Positions 45,166 through 55,237 of a stretch of DNA of 64,000 nucleotides are shown one piece after another (the stretch's first letter is position 1; each line of letters opens with the position of its first letter). The notes beneath the pieces were generated by a model, which made no database searches, was not told the origin of the DNA, and was given only the letters and a program-made list of their open reading frames with translations. This stretch comes from Diphasiastrum complanatum (Eukaryota; Streptophyta; Lycopodiopsida; Lycopodiales; Lycopodiaceae). A program made the translations under genes and the position numbers. Location of the stretch: NCBI GenBank assembly GCA_029204225.1, contig CM055096.1, positions 43,569,967 to 43,633,966 on the forward strand, written 5' to 3'.

Positions 45166-46786
45166 GCATGGAAATCCGTGATTACGGCTTGGTATGTGTC
45201 ATATGGTGAGTGGTTTGTCAAAATGACAAATTATGGAACTAAAAAAATGATTTGACTCTAATTTTATAAATATTTTTTGAGGACAAAAGCATGTGGGTGA
45301 TATGACATATTTTTAAACATGAATTTATAAGGACAAAAGCATGTGATTGATATGACATATTTTGAGTACAAGAGGACCATGTTTTTTTTGAAGATTTTGA
45401 TGATTTTTTGAAAATAACAAATGAGTATTAATTGTATTTTGATTTGATATAAGACAAGTAGATGATTTGATATGGTTGGTACAAAATGACCATGTGTTTA
45501 AGAGAATTTTGTGATTTAAAAAAAATGACAAATGTCAGTATGTGGTTTGATGGCGCATATAAGTTGTGAACATTATTTAGTTTATAAAGTATTAATTAAT
45601 CTGTTATATATGTGTCCCTTAGAAACCCTTTCCGACCCTTATCTCATGTGATATGAGCTATCTCAGTATACTAGACTTGGGATTGGTTGAGTCTGATCAC
45701 TTGATGAGCCGTGTCGAGTGATAAGCAACAAAACCACGCATAGACATAAAATTTAAGTCATCACATGTAATAGGGGTTTGACAAGGGGTTGAACTTGAGT
45801 TGTCTTAATATATTACTTGTTGAGTCTAGTCACTTGATAGAGCCATGTCAAGTAATAAGCAACAAAATCATATGTTAGGTAGCAAATTTTGACTTTTTTG
45901 AGTGATAGAGACACCAAAATGGGGCTATTTACATTGATAGACATATTTATATATGTGTCCCTTAGAAACCCTTTCGGACCCTTTTGGGTCATAACGTGCT
46001 GGGTCGGAACGTTTTTTAAAAATAAAAAAACATGTGTTAAGTTGGGCGCAATCTTCCTTCTTCTTTTTTGTAATACACTGAGAGACACTAGATATACTAC
46101 TACTTCCATGAAGTATGATACCAATTTCGAGGAACATGGTTGTGTGCTGTGCGGTTAAAGCCAGTTGAAGGAAGATTAAGGATAGAAGAGATCTGAAATC
46201 TCTGTGGTGGAATCCGAGGAGGGATTGGGGGTGGGTTTTTTTTGTGAATGGATTGTTGATGGATGGAGATGAGAGCAATTGACAAGAGCGCAGGGGAATG
46301 TGGTGGGGTGTTTTCGGATTTTGTGTTGAGTGGATGGAAAGGAAATAATTTGGCAAATGTTGTTAGATGACTGCTAGCATTGAGGAATGGATCAAACATC
46401 TTTGTTTGTGAAATCCTTGGTTGTGGTCTTGTGCAGAGGTGCTACCAGCAATGCTAATAGTATCACCATGATAATTGATTGTATCACAATCGAATTTGAT
46501 TTTAGAAGATCATTGAGAGCATAAAATGAGTTTTTCTTGAGATGGTGATAGGGGACAAGAAAAAATTGAGCATTTGCAATGTCCATCTGTTGAAGTGCTC
46601 ATGCTCCTATATTAGGTCTCTGCTGCTGTAATCTCTTCTTTTAATAAAACTATTTCTCTCGTGTCCTTCCAAGCAGCAAACTAATCATCCTGCCCAAGGA
46701 CTAGATTCAATCTATCAGGGGCCAAAATTGATTGTTCTAAATCATAGATTGACCAAGTTCAGTCACTCGATGCTTCATCAAGATCT
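45166..46786. other. Interval with short direct repeats, no gene
   Basis: aggacaaaagcatgtg…tgatatgacatatttt occurs twice 51 bp apart (45280, 45331). gtgtcccttagaaacccttt occurs at 45610 and 45956. A segment of about 90 bp ending tcaagtaataagcaacaaaa is repeated (45665, 45793). Open frames at 46100-46400 show no family. Confidence 0.5.
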
Positions 46787-47960
46787 CTCTCTCCCTTGGA
46801 TCTCATACATTCTGATGTACATAGTTTTTCACATGCAAGTAATGGAGGTGCCTTGATGTATGTAACTTTTATAGATGATTGTACTAGATTCACATGGATT
46901 GAGATACTATCAAAGAAAAGTCTAGTTTATGAAGCTTTCATTAAGTTCAAGTCTCTAGTAGAGAAACAACTTAGTACTTCCATCAAAGCACTAAGATGTG
47001 ATAATGGAGGAGAGTACACCTCCAATAAAATGAAAGACTTTTGTGAGATCAATGGCATTAAATTGCAATACACTTGTTCCTACACCCCCCAACAAAATGG
47101 GGTGGACGAGAGGAAAAATAGGAGTCTATGTGAGTGTGCAAAGTCTTTAAGACTTGATGCATCACTTCCCATCTCATTTTGGGGAGAAGCTATAACATGT
47201 GCTAATTACTTGTGTAATAGACTTCCTAGTATTGCTATAGATGGGATCTCACCTTATTAGGCCTTGTTTGATAAGAAACCCAATGTAAAAGATTTTAAGA
47301 TCTTTGGATGTATTTGTTATGTTCACATCCCTTTGGAGACAAGAAGGAAAGAAGATGCTACCTCCTTCAAAGGGATCTTTGTTGGCTATGGAGAAAATAG
47401 CAAGGGCTATAGGATATATGATCCTATATCCAAGAAAGTAAAGGTAAGCAAGGATGTACTTTTCGATGAGTCACAATTTGCTAAGAGCTTGTCAAATGGA
47501 TCTAACCCATTGTGCATTGAAGATCTTGACAAACCCGAGGAGAGGATTATGAAGAAACATTTGCACCCGTAGCTAAGCTTGTAACTATTAGATTAATCAT
47601 TTGCATTTCTATTTTGTTCAAGTGGAATCTCTACCAAATGGATGTGACAAATGCCTTCTTGAATGGCTTCTTAGAAGAGGAAATCTACATGATGCAACCC
47701 GAGGGCTTCATCTTGGTGAGGAGCAAAAGGTGTGCTACTTAAGGAAGAGCAGAGAGCCTATATGGCTTGAAACAAGCACCTAGAGCTTGGTACTCTAGGT
47801 TGCATGATTTCCTCTATTCTCTTGGCTTTGTAATAAGTGCTTATGAAGTACGAACCTTCTTTATATTTCAAATATATTGAAGGAATGATCATCATTTTGG
47901 TACTTTATGTTGATGACATCATTTTGATAGGAAATGATGATGAAGGCATCTTGAATGGAA
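46787..47960 (+). pseudogene. Copia integrase-RT fragment
   Basis: The IN core retains DLIHSDVHSFSHAS (Asp 1), MYVTFIDDCTRFTWIEIL, LRCDNGGEYTSNKM (Asp 2) and QQNGVDERKNRSLCECA (Glu; the usual VAE is VDE). One in-frame TAG interrupts (47258-47260). The linker is deleted from about 47545, and RT follows in shifting frames: DYEETFAPVAKLVTIRL, YQMDVTNAFLNGFLEEEIYM, LYGLKQAPRAWYSRLHDF, then LVLYVDDIILIGND. It stops at about 47960, where a minus-strand gag begins. Confidence 0.85.
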
Positions 47961-47984
47961 AATTATTGGACTAAGTTGATGAGC

Positions 47985-48459
47985 TCATCACCTAGACATT
48001 CAAGATGATTTGTACTAGCTCTTGGTCTTGGATCTTCTCTCCTATTGCACTTAACCCCTTGTTAAGGGATTTGATCCTAAGGACATACTCTTGTCCACTC
48101 TCTCCACTTCCTTCCATGCTTTGGAAAACTTGATTTCTTAGCATGAGGATTCTTGAGGTATTATTGGATTCATAGATGCTCTTTCATAAATCCCAAGCCT
48201 CTTTGGATGAGGTAAGAAGAAGACACCTCTTTCAAGAGGTCATTGCATACATTTAACTTTATGCAATGTAGAGCTAATCTTGCTCTCTTCTTGTATTTGG
48301 CTCGTTCTTGGGGAGTTTGAGGCTCTTCCTCAACTCCTTGAACTATGTCAATAGATCATGGATCACTGGGAGTGATTCCATTCTCACTTTCCAAATGGAA
48401 TAATTTGTGGAAGTGAGTCTCTCAGTTGATTCCATCAAATATCCACCCATGGATGACAT
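47985..48459 (-). pseudogene. Copia gag fragment, minus strand
   Basis: Starting at the ATG at 48457-48459: MSSMGGYLMESTERLTSTNY, then SIWKVRMESL, KSIYESNNTSRILMLRNQ, GQEYVLRIKSLNKGLSAIGE and QELVQIILN. Two frameshifts and stops occur near 48250-48370. No knuckle remains. It converges tail-to-tail with the preceding + fragment, so two elements were truncated against each other. Confidence 0.8.
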
Positions 48460-48935
48460 TGTAGAATGACTGTTCTTCTTAAAATCACAAGGATTTCTAA
48501 ATTTTAAAAGATCTATGAAAGGCCTAAAGCTAACAAGAATGCCTATAGTCTTGTCTCTATCAAACTAGCACACAAGTTTGAATGATACACAAAGACCTTG
48601 CCAAAAATTCCTAGCTTTCACTCTCACAAAAAAAATTGCTTTACACTTTTTTTAGAGATTTCACTTCAACTAAGGATCTGAACAAATCAGCCTCTAAGAT
48701 CTCATCTTAGACTCTAACAAGAAATGCTTCAATAATCCAAAACTCTATTTGGTCATAGGCATTAGCTAGATTGAATCTAGATCAATAATATGCTTCAAAA
48801 AGCATAAAAAAGGAACTAGTTTTGTGATTTTGGGACCAACAAACACAAAGTAACTTGAAATGAAAGTTGTTGTATGGTTTCACACGTGTGAAAAGTATAT
48901 AAACAGCCTCCAAGTTGTTTTGATCCAAATGAATT
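48460..48935 (-). other. Probable leader of the minus gag fragment
   Basis: AT-rich sequence without gene. It contains gtttcacacgtgtgaaaag at 48868-48886, the palindrome seen in TGTGAA-family LTRs, but no PBS is found. Confidence 0.45.
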
Positions 48936-50465
48936 TAAGCTATACTCCTTCCATGAAGAATTCCTTCAGAGCGACGAAACTTCTAGAGCTGATACACTCA
49001 AACATCTGCGGACCCTTTAATGTACTATCTGTCAAGGGATCAAGATACTATATCACCTTTATTGATGATAACAGTAAGTTTGTTGTTGTTTACTTCATCC
49101 ACAATAAGTCTGAGGCTCTTGATAAGTTTACAGAATATGTGAACTGGGTTGAAAAGTGGACCGAAAAAAAAGTCAAGCAAATCAGGACTGATAGAGGAGG
49201 AGAGTAGGTCTCCAACCGATTTACTGACTTCTGTAAAAGTCGAGGCATTCTCCATAGGAAGACAACAGCCTACACACCACAACATAATGGTGTAGCCGAG
49301 AGGAAGAACAGAATTTTCATGGAAGTTGCAAGATCTATGATGGCCTACTTGAAGGCATCAAGATCACTATGGGCTGAGGCAGTAGCTACAGCCACCAACC
49401 TGTAGAACAGGACAGGCAAATCAAGCATTGCTCACACTACCCCACACGAGGTATGGTGGAGAAGCAAGCCTAATCTAGCTCATGAGCAAATCTTTGGATG
49501 TATAGCATATGCACACATACCAGATAAGAAGAGAAAGAAGCTGGATGAGAAGGTGGAGCAAGGATTCTTGGTTGGCTATGATATACATTCTGCACACTAC
49601 AAAGTATACATGCCTCATACCAACGAAGTAAAGACTATCAGAGATGTCAGATTTGATGAGACAAAAAGAATGCCTGAAGAAGATCCAATTAGCTATGGAG
49701 TTCTCAGCATTCATCAGTACTATGACCTGCCCACATCGACAAAGGGAGCGGACCGTGAGCATCCAGATGAAGATACTCAAATTCTAGCTGAGCTGACGAT
49801 AGTTTGGACGATGAGTAGACTGACATATCGGGAGTACCCATCACATCGTCGATACACCGAGGTCCCGCTATTAGCAGACTAGACAAAGGCAAAATAGTTG
49901 TTGTGAGCCCATATTATCTCCAAGGAGATCTACAAGATAAAGAAGAGCGCCAGTCAGATATATACCTGACAGCTCATCAAGAAGAATTCTATGGATTCGG
50001 CGGTGAACCACAAACCTATGAGGAAGCCATCAACAGTCTAGACAAGGATGAGTGGATTAAGACCAAGGAGGATGAAATGAGGTCCATGAAACAAAATGAA
50101 GACTCTCGAGCCACTACCAGCCGTCAAATACAAGTGGGTCTACAAGCATAAGTATGGGCCAGACGGCAATGTACTAAGATACAAAGCCAGGCTAATTGTA
50201 GAAGGCTTCTCACAGAGGTATGCCATTGATTATACAGAGACATTTTCTCCTGTAGTGAATCACACGTCTCTACGCATATTATTTGCATATGCAGCTACCT
50301 ATGATCTGAAGATCCACATCGTAGATGAGAAAACAACCTTTTTGCATGGGGAACTAAAAGAAGCCACCAGGTTTTTCTTATGAGTCACTTGCTGACTATG
50401 TCTACAGAATGCACAAAAGCATCTATGGACTAAAACAGTCCGCCAGGCAGTGGTACAAGAAAAAG
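48936..50465 (+). pseudogene. Copia integrase-RT fragment of a second lineage
   Basis: IN reads LLELIHSNICGPFNVLSVKG (Asp 1 replaced by Asn), YYITFIDDNSKFVVVYFIHN, IRTDRGGE then a TAG, and QHNGVAERKNRIFMEVA (Glu). The C-terminal region is IFGCIAYAHIPDKKRKKLDE. RT N-terminus is KYKWVYKHKYGPDGNVLRYK and ARLIVEGFSQRYAIDYTETF to KSIYGLKQSARQWYKK at about 50460, where it is cut before YVDD. Several frameshifts. It is closer to the Tnt1-like sequences of copia A and B than to the nested copia or E. Confidence 0.85.
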
Positions 50466-50467
50466 GA

Positions 50468-50830
50468 AAAGGGCAATAAGAGGTTGTATCCCAAGCTAGC
50501 CCAAAGATACTATGGACCATTCAAAATCAAAAAAGTAACTAATGAAGTTGCTTGCGAGCTTGAATTACCTCTTACTTAAAAGTTCATGATAAATTCCATG
50601 TAAGTTTCTTAAAAAATTTTAATGGTCCTATACCCAAAGAAATTTTGGATGAACCTCTTGAAGTTCAAGGAACTAAAGAAATCCTCAAACCTGAGCATAT
50701 TCTCATCTGCAAGACCAGAGCTGAAAGAAAAGAATTAACGTCAACACTATACCTCATCAAGCTTAAGCATTATCCATCTACGCAACGAAACAATCGTTGC
50801 AATCATGGGATTATTGGCAAGTGTCATAAC
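50468..50830 (+). pseudogene. Gypsy integrase C-terminal fragment
   Basis: LAQRYYGPFKIKKVTNEVAC, then after a frame change VHDKFHVSFLKNFNGPIPKE and PLEVQGTKEILKPEHILICK. This is the GPY/F region and start of a chromo-like tail of a gypsy integrase, fused to the broken end of the copia fragment. Confidence 0.7.
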
Positions 50831-50873
50831 ACCTTGCATGGGACAGTAAGTCATCTCGATATCAAGGAGTATC

Positions 50874-51640
50874 TCATATAGGACAAGCTTTTAACCCCCG
50901 ATACTCAACACCATGATATAAGATGCAATCTTTTGGACAAGCATGATGCAATGTGTAGCCCATTCCCATTGCACTCAACATTTTTCGTGCCTCACCTCTT
51001 GTCTCTAACATAGTGTTTCCTTCTGGGAGTAGTTTGCGCACATAATCAAATGAATTTTCATAATATAAAATAATAGATCCATTAGCCAACTAAAACATTT
51101 GACTTGAGCAACACATCTACTAAAATCTTTAAAAAAAATCTCAATCTTATTTACCCAAATAAGGATGTAACACTTGTATCACTCCATTTATATTTTGCTT
51201 GGAGTTCAATGTAAGCAACGAAGCGGCCAAACGACATGTCCTTGCTCCATGATATGATGGTTTGTTTGATTCTTCTCTCAATTCTTTTTCCTCTGCACTA
51301 ATAAATAATTCACTGTCATGTTCAGTGCGTTCTTCCACATCATGATGCTCATAGACGTTATTTATCAAGTTGTTCATGATTTCAACTTCATCTTGAATGC
51401 AAAAATTATTTTCAGCACTTGATCTTGATTCTAAAGAAGAAGAAGAACAAGATCGAGGCTGATTTGTTTTGGCACGTTGTTGTTCATCTATTTTCATCAT
51501 GGCTCTCAATCCCATACGCTCGACGTGATAGTTGATTTATGTGTGACCCATCATATGTCAATCTTGTTTTGGATATGGAGTGACTGTTGTCATCGTCACT
51601 AGAGCTAGATGACAATTCATGGTCCTTCAAACATGGGAAA
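50874..51640 (-). pseudogene. TNP2-type (CACTA) transposase N-terminal remnant
   Basis: Exon (about 51640-51155) carries a Ser-rich start (ELSSSSSDDDNSHS), an acidic stretch (EEKELREESNKPSYHG) and, in a second frame, SFGRFVAYIELQAKYKWSDT then SVTSLFG and a gtaaat donor. Exon (51089-50874) is ANGSIILYYENSFDYVRKLL, PEGNTMLETRGEARKMLSAM, then HHACPKDCILYHGVEYRG and LKACPI with a premature TAG. Both blocks are standard TNP2 segments before the catalytic domain, which is missing. The first matches 30310-30420. The zinc-like transposase-associated exon seen at 30.9 kb is absent here, and the SET gene lies upstream instead. Confidence 0.75.
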
Positions 51641-51825
51641 CAAATTAACATATTCATCAATTAGCATATAAGATTGTCATTCATGAAAATTAAAACTAAA
51701 ATTAAGACATGCAAATCAAACACCACATTCTAAATTAAGACATGCAATACGAAATATAAAAAAAACAATTAATTGACATTCAACATAACTTGTTCTCACT
51801 AAATAGATAAAATGTATTTTGATAT
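51641..51825. other. AT-rich spacer between the SET gene and TNP2
   Basis: It could be intergenic or an intron. It has no coding features. Confidence 0.4.
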
Positions 51826-53570
51826 TCACAAGGTACATGCTTGAATTCGGCTTAAAGTCTTGTGTACACATCTTGGAAGAGGGCGATTGAAGCTATATTT
51901 GATGGATAGCTCGTCACCACATTTAATGGGCCTTATCGCACATACCATTACGTATGTACCTTTTGAGTTCCTAGAAAAGTATTCTTCCTTTCCATTGGTG
52001 CGTTCCTCAAAATCACAATTAGTTAATGAAGGATGCCCAATGGAAGTATTTATATATGCAGCAATATTGCCATGTTTTTCTGGACGCCCATCAATGTGCA
52101 TACGATGTGATTTCAAAACATTCTCTCCTCGCACATGCCGCTCTTCCAAAATACAAGCATCGGCATTCGAGCCATAGACCTGCATTCTCCATTGGTGACG
52201 ACACAGAGCATGCCAACTCACCCCAATTGTATTGAGATCCTGCTGCATCAGGCATTAATGTGTCAAAGGGACATCAATACTAGTCAAAGAAAATAAACCC
52301 AATCCCGCGTTAGGAAAGTGCTCACTTGGCTTGATCATGACCCCAATATGAAAATGATATTCCACATAATGGTAGTGGTACTCTATCAGGCCGACAAGAA
52401 TATTTATTTCTATCAAAGGGCTTAACCAATGCTTCCAGGTAGGGAATAAGGGGAGACTCAGACAATGAATTTAAAACATTCTTGGATAAGTCAACAGTAC
52501 GTAAATTTGGTTGTTCATTTTCAAATCTTGTCAAAATGCGTCCAAGTTGTGTTCTTTTTTTTAATGGAGTAAATCTAGATGGGCTAGAAAGAAGAGGAGA
52601 TTCTACACAAGGTATGTGAGGTGATGTGGGATGGATAGAATCGATGTGAGGTGTCGTGGGATGGACAGAATCGATGTGAGGTGTCATGAGATAGATAGAA
52701 TATGTGTGGTGACATCGTGGAATGAATAGAATCCATAGTAGAATCTGCGTGAGGTGTTATGGGATGAATAGAATCCATGTGAGGTGTCATGAAATGAATA
52801 GAATCTATGTGTGGTGATATCGTAAGATGAATAGATTCCATGGAAAGATCTATGTGAGGTGTGATGGAGTCAGTGACGTGCGAAATGGAAAGATGCATAA
52901 CTTCCACATCATGAGGTGTGTAGTGACTAGTGACATCATTATGATCATCAACAAGATCTTCGTCTAATGCCAAAGATGATCCAAAATCGATATTTCTTAT
53001 CCTATTGATAAGATTGTCAATTGACATGTTATAAGACATTGACACCAATGTATTATTCTGCAAGAGTGAAACATTATACAAGCATTAGTTTCTTTTTTTT
53101 TTTCAAAAAATTTATAAATATGTGTATGATAAGAAAAGTACTAAATAGTCAAAATGTACCTCCAAATCCACATCGGGCTCCTCAATGTGCTTTCCAAACT
53201 TCCACAGATGTTGCATTTACAATTACAAGAATGATTAGCTTAATGTTATAAGCTAATTTATATGTGTATATAAATTACAAGAATGTTAATGATATTGACA
53301 AAATACACTTGTCAAAATATACAATTAAAATTGCTGTACACACAAATTTAACAAGATCCACAAATATCTTTATCACAAAAAACATTCAAATACCTCACCA
53401 ATGTCAATTTGCTTGAACGAATATGTGATGGGATATAAAATGACCCTAAACAAGTTATCGATGCGAAGAAAATGGTAAAGGAGTCTGTTTGTATCTTGAT
53501 TACAGTTCAAGCTAACATAAATTCTTGGGATTGATTTATCGTAGAGACCAAGCCAATCAATTGTTCGAAG
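51826..53570 (-). pseudogene. Multi-exon gene with SET-domain C-terminal half, 5' end cut by gypsy F
   Basis: Minus-strand exons inferred from splice-like sites. About 53570-53392: IDWLGLYDKSIPRIYVSLNC to YSFKQIDIGE, donor gtattt. About 53212-53161: FGKHIEEPDVDLE, donor gtacat. 53062 to about 52328: IDNLINRIRNIDFGSSLALD, acidic, a TPHIDSIHP repeat region, then VDLSKNVLNSLSESPLIPYL. About 52242-51826: SET core GNIAAYINTSIGHPSLTNCD, YVMVCAIRPIKCGDELSIKY. The NxxxxIN and GDEL…Y motifs match SET lysine methyltransferases, but the canonical NHS/NHSC reads NTSI and the N-terminal SET half is not seen. A frameshift lies in the repeat region. Gypsy F or an older gypsy piece removes the 5' end. I infer a transposon-associated or captured SET gene. 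Confidence 0.6.
52590..52880. repeat. In-gene minisatellite, about 30-bp units
   Basis: Around eight diverged units of gatagaatcgatgtgaggtg-type sequence encode (T/S)PHIDSIHP on the minus strand. Unit-length variation includes non-multiples of three, which explains the frame change between 52584 and 52687. Confidence 0.85.
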
Positions 53571-53624
53571 ACTTTCTGGCTCTCTTCAGTCCAAGAATAT
53601 GGTTCGCCCTCTCTCAAGGGTCTC
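53560..53624 (-). pseudogene. Tiny gypsy RT/RNase H-junction snippet
   Basis: The minus strand reads PLREGEPYSWTEESQKVFEQ, the conserved segment at the start of the gypsy RNase H region. It overlaps the presumed first SET-gene exon by a few bases, so the exact border is ambiguous. Confidence 0.5.
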
Positions 53625-54541
53625 TGTTGTAAAACTGACTCAGGTGCACCCAGCGTGCCCTGTAAGACTCTAAGGGGTGACGCTCCCTAAGGTCCCAGAG
53701 CAAGTTAGACCGTCAAGGACTGAGCCTCCGACCTGTGGTGAGCCAGTCAAGTAGTCACAAGTCATGAGCTAGCTCTGGAGCTCGAGTCATGGCCTAGTCA
53801 GGAAGCAAGTTGATTCTGCCACCGGAACGGCTCCCGGGACCCATGTCTGGGAGCCAGACTGATTCTGCCAGGCTTGCCAAGCTTAATCAGCAAAATAAAA
53901 ACTAAGTCCTAAAAAGCGTGCTTTACCAGAAAGCACTATGTTTCAGAACAGAGGGGGTGCGCCGAATCACAGCAGAACTATAGGGGGAGTCCGGCAGACA
54001 GAAACTTGGGCAGCTCAACCAGCGCTAGGAATCCAGTCGCCAGGTCTCAGCTCCCTCTACCAGCACGAGCCAGGCACAATGCCCAGCACGTGTTGGTGGC
54101 CCCGAGACCGGTCAGTCTATGTATGAATGTAACCTCTTCCAAATCTAATAAAGTTGATCCTTGGGGATGATTACCATTTGGGTTTCGCCTCCGGGACTGG
54201 TCCAAGTGGAAGGACCCTTACTACAACCTTTTTGCGTCGCTGGCGCCTAAGGTCCCTGTCATTGACATGGGGCTTGCCGCTATGCCAATTGGTCAGTTTG
54301 GCGACCACTATGCCTTGGGTTTCATGTGTGGCTTGTCTTTGCCTTTGGTTACCTTTTGGGGACGGATTCTGAGTTGGCTTTCGGATTGGTTGGGATTCCA
54401 GTTTTCTTAAGTCTGAATGGTTAAGCTTGTTACGTTTCTAAGTTGGCTTTTACATAAGTACATGATGGATGAATGTTAGACTTAAGCGCGTGTTGGGGAA
54501 ACCGCTCAAGTCCCAGCGCCCTTTGAGGCGCCGGCGCAACA
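53625..54541 (+). repeat. 5' LTR of gypsy F (917 bp)
   Basis: It runs from TGTTGTAAAAC to GGCGCAACA (TGTTG/CAACA inverted ends) and is much more GC-rich than its surroundings. It contains a perfect hairpin gtgctttaccagaaagcac (53919-53937) whose stem echoes the leader hairpins. The 3' LTR lies beyond the window. Confidence 0.8.
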
Positions 54542-54543
54542 TG

Positions 54544-54556
54544 TGGTATCAGAGCC
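54544..54556 (+). other. Primer-binding site of gypsy F
   Basis: TGGTATCAGAGCC, two bases after the LTR end. Confidence 0.9.
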
Positions 54557-55237
54557 GACTAGCCGGTCAGCTACGCAAGTCTCACAGGGATGGCCACGTT
54601 TTGGGATTTGTCAGGACAACCGTTGCGCAAGGTGCTGCCCACAGTGTAAGCACGGGTGCGTCCATGGTCGGGGTGGTCGGCAGAACGGGGGACTTGATGA
54701 ATCAAAGTGCTGCCCTCGAGGTGTAAGCACGGTCAGTTTCCGCGGTTCGGGCCTGGCGCCGTCTGCACGTAGGATAGATGAGGCAATGTGCTGCCCTTAG
54801 GTTGGTGAAAGCACGGTCTGTGCCTTGTGGGGTGCGGGGTGACATATTCGAACTGTACGGGTTAACCATTGATACAGAGATGCTGCTCGAATTCGGGTGT
54901 AAAGCACGGGTGGTTAGCTGCCGGTGCGGGATAGCTGCCGATCGTTTAGCTATAAGGGCTATCGACCAAAAAGTGGTGGGGCGTGACTGAGGCAATGTGC
55001 TGCTTAATGGTGAAAGCATGGATGGTTGGATGGATGTTTCCCCGTGGGCTAATTCTGTGATAGATTTGTGTGGACGCGGTTAGGCAAAGGTCCTACGTCC
55101 GGTCTCAAGGGGAATGTGGCTTGAGAGGGATCCTCTGTGTTTGCTTTGGTTGGTATGTTCATTTGTGGTGTGCTTGTTTGGACTTGAATAACCCCTGGTT
55201 GCTTAACTTCTTCCAGGTGATCTGATCTAGTTGGGAG
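54557..55237 (+). repeat. Gypsy F leader with five GTGCT…AGCAC hairpins, no gag
   Basis: The motif gtgctgcc…(n)…gtaagcacgg occurs near 54630, 54708, 54788, 54873 (gatgctgctc…aaagcacggg) and 54998 (gtgctgctta…gaaagcatgg), spaced 75-125 bp apart. Each pair can form a 5-bp stem with a 9-18-nt loop. Only about 0.7 kb separates the PBS from the protease, and no gag or CCHC knuckle is recognisable. The short open frames here are repeats, not a protein. Confidence 0.7.

Noticed and set aside
53938-54372. Open frames in the GC-rich region as host genes
   Set aside because: They lie inside the 917-bp gypsy F LTR (53625-54541) and show no family resemblance.
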